A stretch of 64,000 nucleotides of DNA from Pedobacter sp. MC2016-24 (GCF_015223055.1 NZ_JADFBX010000012.1:92481-156480), one strand, 5' to 3'. Counted from the first letter of the stretch, positions 16,604 to 24,926 are shown. Numbers and translations: made by a program. Notes: generated by a model not told the origin, from the sequence alone.

Positions 16604-17200
16604 TCAACAAAAAGCTGATAATGAACGCTTTAACTGAATGTAGTAGCCAACATCATCAATTAGCCATTTATCATTCACTTTTGTTAATGTGAACAGTAAC
16701 TTAGTTGAACTATCAGGTATATAAAATTGAGCTATTGCTTTATTGCTTACAATTGCAATTTGCTTAAATAGCCCATGATCTATAAAATCTAAGATTTCCT
16801 CCGGTTCAAAAGTTTGAAGAATGAAATCGAGATCCATACCATCGATTTTTACAATAGCACTTTTCGGTATCGCAGGGTTCCTATCTAGACCTTCGCCTAT
16901 CTTGTAAAAATAGCCTCTTAAGTTATTTAAATAAGCGTCAGATAAATAATTACTTCTTTTTAAAAATAACAGGTATTTTTCAACTCCTTTTTTATCTATC
17001 GTTTGACGTTTTAATTTCTGATTTATCGGAATCTCTTTTACAATTGCATAGTGTTTATTTAAACTATCAATTCCCGGATTTTTATGCCAGTGCAAAAAAT
17101 TGACAATAGTTTGCTCAATAGATTTTTCGTCTGTTTGCGCTTTTAATTGGGTGCATAGGCAAAAGACGAGAATAAGTGATATAGATGCTAATCTCTTCAT
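16604..17200 (-). CDS. Secreted hypothetical protein, DUF3828/NTF2-like
   Basis: A 198-residue protein with a signal peptide (about 1-21, ending LKA-QT). The mature part starts with a helix containing IVNFLHWHKNP and ends with strands (TKLLFTLTKVNDKWLIDDVGYYI), a layout seen in DUF3828 and other NTF2-like lipid- or cell-wall-associated proteins. The assignment is tentative. The small gene on the same strand ends 4 bases upstream of this start, so the two are probably co-transcribed. Confidence 0.65.
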   Translation of the reverse strand: MKRLASISLILVFCLCTQLKAQTDEKSIEQTIVNFLHWHKNPGIDSLNKHYAIVKEIPINQKLKRQTIDKKGVEKYLLFLKRSNYLSDAYLNNLRGYFYKIGEGLDRNPAIPKSAIVKIDGMDLDFILQTFEPEEILDFIDHGLFKQIAIVSNKAIAQFYIPDSSTKLLFTLTKVNDKWLIDDVGYYIQLKRSLSAFC

Positions 17201-17204
17201 AAAT

Positions 17205-17390
17205 CTAATATGTGATTGCCGTATTTACGATAGACAAATTAACTTTATTCTTTTTGTAAGTTCTATTGGGTAACTTCTCCACGATTTCCAGATCGTAAAA
17301 TTTATCAAAGTCTTGTCCTTTTTCATACAATATTTTCTCTAGCTCCATCCATAATAAATACTTGTACTTCGGGCGCTTTGAAAACCTCAT
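17205..17390 (-). CDS. Small basic hypothetical protein
   Basis: A 61-residue protein rich in Lys and Tyr (MRFSKRPKYKYLLWMELEKI, then LYEKGQDFDKFYDLEIVEKL). No signal peptide, membrane segment or family is recognisable. It lies 4 bases upstream of the secreted DUF3828-like gene on the same strand, which supports it being translated, but it could also be a chance frame. Confidence 0.4.
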   Translation of the reverse strand: MRFSKRPKYKYLLWMELEKILYEKGQDFDKFYDLEIVEKLPNRTYKKNKVNLSIVNTAITY

Positions 17391-17423
17391 GGTTTTGGAT
17401 TTTGAAAAGTTCAGCTTACACTT

Positions 17424-17454
17424 ATCATGATTAGCAATTTATGCTAATCATGAT
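17424..17454. terminator. Perfect hairpin at the 3' end of the 17444-17953 gene
   Basis: ATCATGATTAGCA (17424-17436) and TGCTAATCATGAT (17442-17454) form a perfect 13-bp stem with a five-base loop. The right arm includes the last codons and stop of the minus-strand gene. A T-run lies beyond the right arm (17460-17467), so the hairpin is terminator-shaped on the plus strand; on the minus strand no T tail is seen. It may still mark the 3' end of the minus transcript or work in both directions. Confidence 0.45.
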
Positions 17455-17953
17455 CCTTAGTTTTTTTGTTTGAAGATGTAGCCTTCATGTTAACTACTTT
17501 TGATATTAAAGAGTCTAATTCGTCATAGTTCTCATGGTCAAGAGGGTAGCTGCCTGCTGTAAACCTTCTTGCTGTATCTACCAATAGCCAGCCTGTATCG
17601 TCTTTAGTTGAGTCGGTATTGTAACGTATAGCTCTAAATGCATCCATGAGCTTTGATTTTACATTGACTTTGTTTTTATTAACTTTAACTAAGTCAGTTA
17701 CAAATAACTGCTGGCTAGTCATAACCTCAATTTCAGGGGGGCTGGAGAATTTAGCTGTCGACCCTTTAATTATATTGCTTGGAATAATAACCGTTTTTTT
17801 TTGAAAACCAAATGTTATGAATAGAAGCGCTCCAAAAAAAAGTAATTTGAATAATTTTAGATTGGGCAGGTTACCTGCGAAAAGTTTTACCAAGGATTCT
17901 TTTTTGTTTCTTTCCATAAATATACAGATTTGAAATATAGGCATTCTATTCAC
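17444..17953 (-). CDS. Hypothetical membrane-anchored protein
   Basis: Up to 169 residues. The likelier start is Met13 (17917, MERNKKESLVKLFAGNLP). One hydrophobic segment (FKLLFFGALLFITFGF) near the N terminus is followed by a soluble part with SKLMDAFRAIRYNTDSTKDDTGWLLVDTARRFTAGSYPLDHENYDELDS. The segment may be a signal anchor. No known family. The gene is divergent from the 18337 gene across a long AT-rich gap. Confidence 0.55.
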   Translation of the reverse strand: MNRMPIFQICIFMERNKKESLVKLFAGNLPNLKLFKLLFFGALLFITFGFQKKTVIIPSNIIKGSTAKFSSPPEIEVMTSQQLFVTDLVKVNKNKVNVKSKLMDAFRAIRYNTDSTKDDTGWLLVDTARRFTAGSYPLDHENYDELDSLISKVVNMKATSSNKKTKDHD

Positions 17954-18336
17954 ATTTTAGAAATGGTATCCGTCAATCTACATCTTTTTATTTTTTAATG
18001 CGCTTAGAGATAGAAAATTATGGACAAAAAGTGAAAATAAAATGTCGATGTTACATGGATATTGAGGCGTTTGGTTTAACACATCTTAAACTTCAATACC
18101 GTTTAAACTTTATGTAAATCATTGAAGAACAGTCGAACGCCTCTCCATGACATTATTTGGCAAACATCTTAACGGGTTATAATATGCTTATATTATGCTA
18201 ATAACATTAGTAATATCGAAAATAAATAAGCTAAAAATATTAGTAATTAATTTGCATTTACGCTTAGAATTGAACTAGCTTTGTAAAACATAAATACAGG
18301 TATCATGAAAGAGTTAGAGCTAGCATAAATGAAATC
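17954..18336 (+). promoter_or_regulatory. AT-rich intergenic region with a good Bacteroidota promoter at 18251-18283
   Basis: No gene is visible in this 383-base gap between divergent genes. It holds TTTG (18251-18254) and TAGCTTTG (18276-18283) separated by 21 bases, which matches the Bacteroidota housekeeping promoter (TTTG, about 20 bases, TAnnTTTG). Transcription would begin near 18290, before the 18337 gene. A seven-codon frame (MKELELA, from 18305) sits between promoter and gene and could be a leader or chance. Confidence 0.6.
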
Positions 18337-18717
18337 ATGAATAAGAAATACACAGGATCAAGTCCGAACTTAAGTTATACTGACCAGCAGCGCGGAGATT
18401 TCAAAAGGCTCATGCCAATTGTAAAAGAGGCTATGTTGCACCAGGTTTGGCTTTATAATAAGCAAAATGGAAACTGGTACACGCCTGAAGAATTTCAGGC
18501 AGAATTTGCGGAAAAGGAATACAACAATTATGAAATTAGAGAGATGCTTGAAAATATGGTCATCCGGGATCCCCGCGGTGGAAATACTGCATTTCAAAAA
18601 GCCATCCGTCAGAAGACCGAGCAATATCATCAGGAATTGAATGAACTGACCAATAAAGGTGAGGCATTTTTGAATAAAGTCATTGAATATTATCGGGAGA
18701 ATCAGAAAAGGAGATGA
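18337..18717 (+). CDS. Hypothetical cytoplasmic protein
   Basis: A 126-residue protein, helical and charged, with motifs QVWLYNKQNGNWYTPEEFQAEF and a C-terminal coiled-coil-like stretch (FQKAIRQKTEQYHQELNELT). There is no signal peptide. The stop overlaps the start of the next gene (ATGA, 18714-18717), so the two are translationally coupled, and a promoter lies just upstream. I recognise no family; NWYTPEEFQAEF reads like a small conserved module of Bacteroidota. Confidence 0.6.
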   Translation: MNKKYTGSSPNLSYTDQQRGDFKRLMPIVKEAMLHQVWLYNKQNGNWYTPEEFQAEFAEKEYNNYEIREMLENMVIRDPRGGNTAFQKAIRQKTEQYHQELNELTNKGEAFLNKVIEYYRENQKRR

Positions 18718-19025
18718 AGAAAACGAGTAAAAAGCGTGACTTTGCTGTAATTTTAAAACGCGTACTGCCTTTGTACTGCCAGCAATTGGATACTTTAGAA
18801 TCCATATCTCCAGCAAATTTTATAATCCGGCTTAAAAATGTCCAACCTTTTGCTGAAAGTATTCAACAATTGGACAGGCACATTGGGCATTTATATGGGG
18901 AATTCGGAGATCCGGATTTGTATTATCGCTTTCAGATCTACCAGGGTACTTTACTGGAGAGCGAACTTTGTTATGGCGAAAAACAACCGCTTTATCCTTA
19001 TGCCCTGGGGTTCCAATCCTCATAA
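18714..19025 (+). CDS. Hypothetical protein coupled to the 18337 gene
   Basis: A 103-residue protein beginning MKKTSKKRDFAVILKRVLPL. A mixed alpha/beta pattern with no membrane segment (YCQQLDTLESISPANFIIRL, then HLYGEFGDPDLYYRFQIYQG). It overlaps the upstream gene by four bases. Its 3' end overlaps the 3' end of a converging minus-strand gene by 28 bases. Family unknown. Confidence 0.5.
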   Translation: MKKTSKKRDFAVILKRVLPLYCQQLDTLESISPANFIIRLKNVQPFAESIQQLDRHIGHLYGEFGDPDLYYRFQIYQGTLLESELCYGEKQPLYPYALGFQSS

Positions 19026-19234
19026 TTTTGTATCGCTGCCCGTATAGAATTGAGTATAGGCAAATCCAGTTCGCAACCCTGGCTTTCGCAATGGGCATGA
19101 TCTTGCTCATCTAATTGTATGGTTCCAAGGCTTTCGCCGTCTTTAAAGATCTGGTAGCGTGTATTTCCTAAATTTGTAATCTCGAAGAATTGACCCTGTG
19201 TTCCATCTGCGATTTCTATTCTAAACTGTTCCAT
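18998..19234 (-). CDS. Small hypothetical protein
   Basis: A 78-residue protein (MEQFRIEIADGTQGQFFEIT, then NLGNTRYQIFKDGESLGTIQ) that reads as a compact beta-sheet domain ending in a helix (LPILNSIRAAIQNYEDW). Two cysteines lie near the middle (HCESQGCELD). It converges on the 18714 gene. The composition looks genuinely coding and similar small proteins are frequent in Pedobacter, but I know no function. Confidence 0.6.
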   Translation of the reverse strand: MEQFRIEIADGTQGQFFEITNLGNTRYQIFKDGESLGTIQLDEQDHAHCESQGCELDLPILNSIRAAIQNYEDWNPRA

Positions 19235-19323
19235 ACGTTAGCTGTTTTAGGTTTAACAAAAATGGATAGGATATGTTTATCAGGTTTCATTTTTAACAGG
19301 CCCTGGAAATCAGGGCCTGAGTT

Positions 19324-19503
19324 TTATTTTCCACCGAGGTGCTTTTTAACGGCCGCTCTGGAGTTTCCTACAGCTTCAATAGCTGCTTTAATTTCAGCGC
19401 TGGTTACACCGAATTGTTTTGCTGCGTAAGCGACTTCGCTACTGTCATTGGCATCGATTTTACTGTCGTCTCTGCCATCTTGTTTCGTTTTGTTGTCTGC
19501 CAT
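19324..19503 (-). CDS. DUF3606-family mini-protein
   Basis: A 59-residue gene read on the minus strand from ATG at 19503 to TAA at 19324: MADNKTKQDGRDDSKIDAND, then SSEVAYAAKQFGVTSAEIKA and AIEAVGNSRAAVKKHLGGK. The pattern D..KID....EV.Y.A..FGVT...I..AI..VG.....V..HL is that of DUF3606 (PF12244), very short proteins common in soil bacteria. Function is unknown. Confidence 0.8.
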   Translation of the reverse strand: MADNKTKQDGRDDSKIDANDSSEVAYAAKQFGVTSAEIKAAIEAVGNSRAAVKKHLGGK

Positions 19504-19574
19504 GATATTTTTAATTTAGGTTAGGCTTACTAACAACCGCCATCAAAAAGTGTTTAAAAAAGGTTTGCGACAAA

Positions 19575-19778
19575 TTGGTTGGGCCTAACCTGTACGCAAA
19601 ATTCTATGCATCGTCACGCGAGCAGATCCTGCACAACAGATATCCGGCAGCCAGGCTTTATGGGGCGGAAGATGAAGTTGCCGATGCTTTGTTCAAGCAT
19701 AACCAATCTGATTGGTCAGGTAACATTCTTGAATATAATGGCCTTGGCATGCTAATGGATTATAACTGTTCGTTTTAA
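19575..19778 (+). CDS. Doubtful small ORF, possibly a gene fragment
   Basis: A 67-codon frame that would need TTG at 19575 as start. The content (AKFYASSREQILHNRYPAAR, then LYGAEDEVADALFKHNQSDW) looks protein-like, so it may be the 3' end of a gene cut off upstream. There is no recognisable start signal or family. Confidence 0.3.
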   Translation: MVGPNLYAKFYASSREQILHNRYPAARLYGAEDEVADALFKHNQSDWSGNILEYNGLGMLMDYNCSF

Positions 19779-19813
19779 ATAATTACTATCTTTAGAAAAC
19801 CAACCTGATCATT

Positions 19814-20068
19814 ATGAAAAATCTGAAGGCCAAAGAAATGATATCTGCGGGAATAATGGGGATGAGCGGCTTTGCTGCTCCATTTTCTTTCATATGTTTA
19901 ATTTACTATTTCACTGATCTTACTACTAAGCCTCTTTTCCCGGTGAAATATCTTGTGGCAACTTTTATGCTATCATTAGCAGTTTGGCTTTATTGCTTTT
20001 ATTTGCAGCGGTCAATAAGAAAATATAGGAAACAAAATAGTTTGACAGCATCTAATCAGGCGTTTTAG
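19814..20068 (+). CDS. Small two-helix membrane protein
   Basis: An 84-residue protein with two hydrophobic helices (GFAAPFSFICLIYYFTDL and YLVATFMLSLAVWLYCFYL) and a basic C terminus (QRSIRKYRKQNS). The ATG at 19814 follows an A-rich leader. No family or function is recognised; it stands alone in the accessory zone. Confidence 0.5.
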   Translation: MKNLKAKEMISAGIMGMSGFAAPFSFICLIYYFTDLTTKPLFPVKYLVATFMLSLAVWLYCFYLQRSIRKYRKQNSLTASNQAF

Positions 20069-20254
20069 AATTGAAGTGATTAATGAAAACATGAAAATAA
20101 ATGAATTATTCGTGTAGATATTATCTGGATTTTTTGTAAAAGAGCGAATTCAATACAAAAATGGCAAGTCAACCTGGCCAAAATGTAGCGAAGTTTGCAA
20201 TCTTAAAGTGACGTATTTAACTTAACAACAATTTCTACCTAAATTTAAACCCGA

Positions 20255-20611
20255 ATGACTGAGCTAGATTATTTTGATTCGCTATTAGATGTTATAGAAA
20301 AAGATTTACCCTATCAAGCCGATGAGGAAGTAGACCGCATAGAAATGTCCAGTTCGATGATTAAAAACTTGATCAGAATGCGCCTGGTAGCAGATCCAAA
20401 TACGATGCTTGATGAACAGTTTGCACTTAAAAAAAGATGTTGTGACCTTTTAGCAAGAACTTATAGTCTGGTTGCAATGAAATCTGAAAAAGATACTGCC
20501 TTTGGGAAAAAATTGATGCGTAATGTGATCTTGATGTCACTGACCAAACAACTGGAAGAACTGTTTTTCTTGTTAACAAAATTTGGTGAAATTCGTATGA
20601 GTGATTTGTAG
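20255..20611 (+). CDS. Hypothetical helical protein
   Basis: A 118-residue, probably all-helical cytoplasmic protein (MTELDYFDSLLDVIEKDLPY, then SSMIKNLIRMRLVADPNTML). No membrane segment and no known motif; two adjacent cysteines occur in KKRCCDLLART. It is 227 bases upstream of a sensor kinase gene on the same strand, without evidence of co-transcription. Confidence 0.5.
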   Translation: MTELDYFDSLLDVIEKDLPYQADEEVDRIEMSSSMIKNLIRMRLVADPNTMLDEQFALKKRCCDLLARTYSLVAMKSEKDTAFGKKLMRNVILMSLTKQLEELFFLLTKFGEIRMSDL

Positions 20612-20838
20612 GAAATAGCCCTAGCATCGCTATGGCGGTTTTAAATAAATCACTTTCCTATATGTCCTAATGAACCTGTAAAAGCGGAAGTAGCTAAGCT
20701 CATGGTTTATGAATCTGCTCCAGCTTTTGTGGTAAAACTTACCCGTGTAATGCGAAAACAAAAAAGAAGATTTATCCGTTAATATTAATTTATGAGCATA
20801 AAGGGACGATTATATTAAAAAACGAAATAGTACATCCT

Positions 20839-21891
20839 ATGATAAATTTTAAGGATAAAGCAAGCTTGAAAAATGTTCATTTTGCATATGATCTGAAAGA
20901 AGGAAAATTTGATTTTATAGCAGACACAATATTGCAATCATTTGGCCTATCAGCTGAAAATTTTTCCTTAGATGCGATTTTGGAACGAATTTATCCCGAA
21001 GATCTAATTCACATTAAGGAAAGTTACATTCGTCTTTTAAACGGCGAATTTCTTGGTGTGGTTAGATTCAAATTGGGTACCACGGATGCACAGCGGTGGT
21101 ATTCAGTAACTCCTTTTTTATCAGATATGCAGCCCGAGGGGAAAATCATTTTTGGTAGTTTTTATGAAATAACTGACGAGGTGGATAACCAGACTGCTGT
21201 GGCCAAATATGCCAATAAGAAAAACTCCGTATTGCAGATGCTTGCCCATGATTTAAGAGGGCCTTTAAACATCGCGCGTTCGTTAATCAGATCTATGGAA
21301 GATAGAATTACTGATGCGTCTATTGTGAATAAAACGCAACATATATCTGCAATTATTGAACAGTGTGTAGGCCTGATTACAGACCTCGTTTCAAGAGAAT
21401 TTTTAGATACGCTCGAAACCTCTGTAGTTAAAAAAAATATTGATGTTGTATTAAAGCTGACAGAATATCTGGAGGAATGCCGTCTATCATCCCGGACAGC
21501 AGCAAGGAACTTTGTTTTACATGCTGCACAACGGCAACTTTTTGCAGATTTAGATGAAGCTAAATTTATGCAGATCATGAATAACCTGGTTTCCAATTCA
21601 CTTAAATTTACCAAGGCGGGAGGGAACATATTTTTAATGTTGGAAGATCATGGCGATTTCTTTAGATTGATTTTTCAAGATGATGGTATTGGAATTCCTA
21701 AGCATTTATTGCCTAATGTATTTGATAAGTTTACCGTTGCCGGCAGGCCGGGTTTAGAGGGCGAACCAACTATTGGTCTCGGCTTATCGATAGTGAAAAT
21801 AATTGTAGAGTGGCACGGTGGCAGAATCTGGTGTGAAAGCAAGGAGGACGTGGGCACTTCATTTTTTATAGAGTTTCCTAAAAAAATGTAA
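20839..21891 (+). CDS. Soluble PAS-containing sensor histidine kinase
   Basis: A 350-residue kinase with no transmembrane segment. Residues 1-115 form a PAS-like sensor with a PAC-type end (FGSFYEITDEVDN). The phosphoacceptor is H137 in MLAHDLRGPLNIARS. The ATPase part shows N (MNNLVSNSLKFT), G1 (FQDDGIGIPKHLL), F (VFDKF) and G2 (GLGLSIVKIIVEWHGG) boxes, so it should be active. No response regulator is adjacent, so its partner is elsewhere. Confidence 0.9.
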   Translation: MINFKDKASLKNVHFAYDLKEGKFDFIADTILQSFGLSAENFSLDAILERIYPEDLIHIKESYIRLLNGEFLGVVRFKLGTTDAQRWYSVTPFLSDMQPEGKIIFGSFYEITDEVDNQTAVAKYANKKNSVLQMLAHDLRGPLNIARSLIRSMEDRITDASIVNKTQHISAIIEQCVGLITDLVSREFLDTLETSVVKKNIDVVLKLTEYLEECRLSSRTAARNFVLHAAQRQLFADLDEAKFMQIMNNLVSNSLKFTKAGGNIFLMLEDHGDFFRLIFQDDGIGIPKHLLPNVFDKFTVAGRPGLEGEPTIGLGLSIVKIIVEWHGGRIWCESKEDVGTSFFIEFPKKM

Positions 21892-22082
21892 TCACTTACA
21901 TTTCTTCCTGTTTTTCATGTCTCCTTTGGTTATATACGGCCAGAAGGATAAAAATTTAGCAAGCACTGAAGTAATTAAACTGAAAAAGGAGATTTTTAAG
22001 ATAATTAAAAAGAATTCAATGTTTACCAAACCCTACAAGGATATGATTTTTCGGGGTACTGTTTTTAACACCTGACAGAATG

Positions 22083-22130
22083 CTATAGGAATGAGATCAA
22101 AAAAGGCTATTTTTGATCTCATTCCTATAG
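22083..22130. repeat. Perfect 21-bp inverted repeat ahead of a Crp/Fnr gene
   Basis: Bases 22083-22103 are exactly complementary to 22110-22130, with a six-base loop (AGGCTA). The arm begins CTATAGGAATGAGATC. It ends eight bases before the likely start codon of the downstream regulator, so a transcript from upstream would carry a very stable hairpin almost touching the ribosome-binding region. It could be a terminator for upstream transcription, a translation block or a mobile-repeat remnant. An ATG inside the stem (22091) is in frame with the regulator but is not a likely start. Confidence 0.7.
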
Positions 22131-22138
22131 GTATTTAT

Positions 22139-22729
22139 ATGATGTCCGATTTTACACCGCTTTTTGATTATGTAGAGAAACTTTCTGGTAAAGTACTTTC
22201 AGCTGACGAGAAACAAATCTTTATGAGGCACTTCAAGTCTAAGAAACTAAAAAAGCGACAATATTTTTTACAAGAAGGAGATGTATGTAAGTATACAGGG
22301 TTTGTTGTAAAAGGATCGGCCAGAACCTTTACAGTTGATGAAAAAGGGCACGAACATATTCTAAAATTAAGTGTCGAGAATTGGTGGCTGAACGACTTTG
22401 AAAGCTTTTACCAATTAACACCAAGTCGGTTTAATATCCAGGCACTGGAGGACATGGAAATTCTTCAGATAACGAATGCGCTTGTGGATGAGTTTATAAA
22501 GCCTATTCCAGCTTTTGCGGCAATGCAGAACGTGATTAGTCAAAATTATACTATTGCGGCACAGAAAAGGATGCAGTCTGCTATAAGCCAATCAGGCGAA
22601 CAGCGTTTCCAGGAATTGATTAATGAATATCCACATTTTCTACAGCGGTTTCCACAAAATATGATCGCATCTTACCTGGGATTATCTCCCGAGACTTTAA
22701 GCAGGATAAGGAAGAACGCTTTGAAATAA
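22139..22729 (+). CDS. Crp/Fnr-family transcriptional regulator
   Basis: A 196-residue regulator starting at MMSDFTPLFDYVEKLSG. The cyclic-nucleotide-binding-like domain (about 20-115) has FLQEGDVCKYTGFVVKGSAR, and a short helix-turn-helix at the end reads NMIASYLGLSPETLSRIRK. The phosphate-binding residues of true cAMP sensors are not obvious, as in most Bacteroidota members. It precedes an SDR gene by 94 bases and may control it. The in-frame ATG at 22091 lies in a hairpin arm and would add 16 uncharacteristic residues. Confidence 0.88.
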   Translation: MMSDFTPLFDYVEKLSGKVLSADEKQIFMRHFKSKKLKKRQYFLQEGDVCKYTGFVVKGSARTFTVDEKGHEHILKLSVENWWLNDFESFYQLTPSRFNIQALEDMEILQITNALVDEFIKPIPAFAAMQNVISQNYTIAAQKRMQSAISQSGEQRFQELINEYPHFLQRFPQNMIASYLGLSPETLSRIRKNALK

Positions 22730-22823
22730 ATTGATTTTTATCATGTGTATTTAATGACTAAAGTCAAGATCCAGCCCCTTAAGAGGCCGCATCTTTGGGT
22801 ATGTTAATTAAATCACAAAAATC

Positions 22824-23576
22824 ATGAATAAGTTAAAAAATAAAGTCGCTGTAATTACAGGCGGTAATAGTGGTATTGGATTTGGTATTGCGGAAGCATT
22901 TAAAAATGAAGACGCAGTTGGAGCCATTGTTGGCCGAAACAAGGAAACCCTGGCTAATGCTGCGGTACATCTCGGTGATGATTTTATAGCCATCAATGCA
23001 GATGTAACCAACCTGGCCGATTTGGAGCGCGTATTTAAAGAAACCGCTGAGAAATTTGGTAAGATAGACGTAGTTGTAGCGAACGCGGGTGCCGGAACTA
23101 CCGGAACCGTGGCAGATACTACCGAAGCTGATTTTGACAAAGCCATAGACCTAAACTTAAAGAGTGTTTACTTCACGCTGCAAAAAGCGCTGCCTTATAT
23201 GAACGATGGAGGTTCCGTTATTCTGATCGGATCAAATGCGGCACATCGTGCCTACTCTTCATTTGGGCTTTATGGTGCTGCAAAAGCGGCTGTGATCTTT
23301 TTGGCAAAAGCGTTTTCAAATGACCTTATAGATAGAAAAATAAGAGTAAACGTAATTACACCGGGAACAACTGATACGCCAGCATTTGACAAATTCGTGC
23401 CTGCGGAACAAATTGAAGCTTTAAAAACACACTTTGCCAGTATAATGCCGATTGGCAGAATAGGACAACCATCTGATATCGGTAAAACAGCGGTATTCCT
23501 GGCTTCTGATGATTCTTCATTTATGTTGGGTGCCGAACTCCTTGTAGATGGTGGCATGACCTATTTATCTAAGTAA
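22824..23576 (+). CDS. SDR-family NAD(P)-dependent oxidoreductase
   Basis: A 250-residue classical short-chain dehydrogenase. The cofactor motif is TGGNSGIGFG (12-21), NAG is present as VVANAGAG, and the catalytic triad is S137 (VILIGSNAA), Y150 and K154 (LYGAAKAAV). The C-terminal part (PIGRIGQPSDIGKTAVFLASDDSSFMLGAELLVDGG) is standard. Substrate unknown. It lies downstream of the Crp/Fnr regulator and upstream of a second, truncated SDR start. Confidence 0.93.
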   Translation: MNKLKNKVAVITGGNSGIGFGIAEAFKNEDAVGAIVGRNKETLANAAVHLGDDFIAINADVTNLADLERVFKETAEKFGKIDVVVANAGAGTTGTVADTTEADFDKAIDLNLKSVYFTLQKALPYMNDGGSVILIGSNAAHRAYSSFGLYGAAKAAVIFLAKAFSNDLIDRKIRVNVITPGTTDTPAFDKFVPAEQIEALKTHFASIMPIGRIGQPSDIGKTAVFLASDDSSFMLGAELLVDGGMTYLSK

Positions 23577-23589
23577 AAAATAATTCGAA

Positions 23590-23700
23590 ATGGAAAGATT
23601 AATAAATAAAGTGGCTGTTGTTACAGGTGCTTCAAAAGGCATGAAGGTCACTTTGGGTCAACAAGATTCGAAAGCTTACCAGGATATCTTGAAGATGTGA
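23590..23700 (+). pseudogene. Truncated SDR gene
   Basis: A 36-codon frame beginning MERLINKVAVVTGASKG, the exact start of an SDR up to the cofactor loop, then switching to unrelated residues (MKVTLGQQDSKAYQDILKM) and a stop. The switch falls near 23641, where an intact gene would continue IGAAIA. Its 3' end overlaps the 3' end of the converging sensor-kinase gene. A deletion has removed the rest. Confidence 0.7.
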
Positions 23701-24926
23701 AAATCACCTTTATACTCGTATTTGAGGCTTAATGTTGAAAGATCAGCGATTTGCTGGACAATAGCTAGCCCTAAGCCGTTGTGCGGACTGGAATGATCTG
23801 CCTTATAAAAACGGTTGAACAATTTAGTCTTGTCCAGCTCCCCGGATTTTGAGGTATTAGATATAGACATTCCAAGTTGATCAAGTACAAGATAAATCTT
23901 TCCCTTCTCTACATTATGCCTGCTGGCATTGCTGAAGAGATTACTCAAAAGAATATCAATAAGTTCAGGATTGGCGGTGAAGCTGGCCGGCTGTAGCGTC
24001 GTATGCACTGTAAAGGAATATCCCGCCCACAGTTCTGCGAATTGTTCAACTTTTTCCTCCAGCAACGCTTTCATATGGATAAGCTCAGTTTCCTGAAATT
24101 GCTTGTTCTCAATCTTGGCCAGCAACAATAAGGACTGGTTAAGTTTACTTAGCCTGCGAATCCCGGCATAAGCACTTTTCATAGCCAGACCCTGATCTTT
24201 AGAAAGTCCCTCCTCCTGTATGATCAGATCCAGTTTGGAACGGATGATAGCCAGTGGGGTCTGCATTTCATGCGCTGCATTTTCTGTGAATTCTTTTAGT
24301 GTTTTGTAGTCTGCTCTGGCGCTGTTGGTCACCTCCAGCAGGCTGCGGTTCATTAAAGTAAATTCCTCAATAGCTGTATCGGGTAGTAAAGGCGTGGTTT
24401 CTCCTGCTACCTTGAATCCGCTCAATTCATTCATTGTGGTGTAGAACGGCTGCCATAACCGTTTTAGGATAAAACGGTTGAGTAATATGGATACTAAAAT
24501 AATCAGTAAGATCATCGCCAGTGTGCTGTATGCAATCACATTGGTTAGCAGTGTGGTACCTTCTACAGGTTTGGCAACCTTGATTTCGTAAATTTTGTCC
24601 TTTAAGGTTTGATAAAATACCAGTTGCCGGTAAGTTCCCACTTTTTTTTCTTCCGGGTCATATCTTTCAATCGAACTAATGCCTTTACTGCGCTTTTTTT
24701 TGACCGGCTGATACGCAACTTCCACCTCTTCAAAATTCTTAAAAACCGGTAATGAATCTTTCTGGCTTACGTATTTTTCGACTCTTTTTTCATACTCTCC
24801 TAAAGCTTCGTCCAGTTCATGAATGAGTACGCTACTGATCAGTATATAATATATGGTTCCTGAAATCAGGAACACAATTGCCATTGCAGCGAGGTTAATC
24901 CGATTGTATTTGGTGAATAATTTCAT
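23676..24926 (-). CDS. Membrane sensor histidine kinase (OmpR-type partner)
   Basis: A 416-residue kinase with two transmembrane helices (about 13-35 and 127-150) around a periplasmic sensor of roughly 90 residues, a linker, and the phosphoacceptor H219 in TENAAHEMQTPLAIIRSKLD. The N box is LLSNLFSNASRHN and the G2 box is HNGLGLAIVQQIA. The G1 box lacks DxGxG (SISNTSKSGELDKTKLFNRF), a variant found in many Bacteroidota kinases. It overlaps the response regulator by four bases (ATGA), so they are coupled. It probably reports envelope conditions to the efflux genes upstream. Confidence 0.92.
   Translation of the reverse strand: MKLFTKYNRINLAAMAIVFLISGTIYYILISSVLIHELDEALGEYEKRVEKYVSQKDSLPVFKNFEEVEVAYQPVKKKRSKGISSIERYDPEEKKVGTYRQLVFYQTLKDKIYEIKVAKPVEGTTLLTNVIAYSTLAMILLIILVSILLNRFILKRLWQPFYTTMNELSGFKVAGETTPLLPDTAIEEFTLMNRSLLEVTNSARADYKTLKEFTENAAHEMQTPLAIIRSKLDLIIQEEGLSKDQGLAMKSAYAGIRRLSKLNQSLLLLAKIENKQFQETELIHMKALLEEKVEQFAELWAGYSFTVHTTLQPASFTANPELIDILLSNLFSNASRHNVEKGKIYLVLDQLGMSISNTSKSGELDKTKLFNRFYKADHSSPHNGLGLAIVQQIADLSTLSLKYEYKGDFHIFKISW

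Noticed and set aside
20645..20782. A plus-strand frame ending VAKLMVYESAPAFVVKLTRVM
   Set aside because: Possible 3' end of a lost gene, but no start and no family; too little to support.
21917..22075. A 52-codon plus-strand frame (MSPLVIYGQKDKNLAST...)
   Set aside because: It reads somewhat like a protein and could be hydrolase debris, but there is no recognisable family or start signal, so it is not listed as a gene.
22091..22138. Longer start for the Crp/Fnr gene at 22091
   Set aside because: The ATG lies in the left arm of a perfect hairpin and the added residues do not fit the family.
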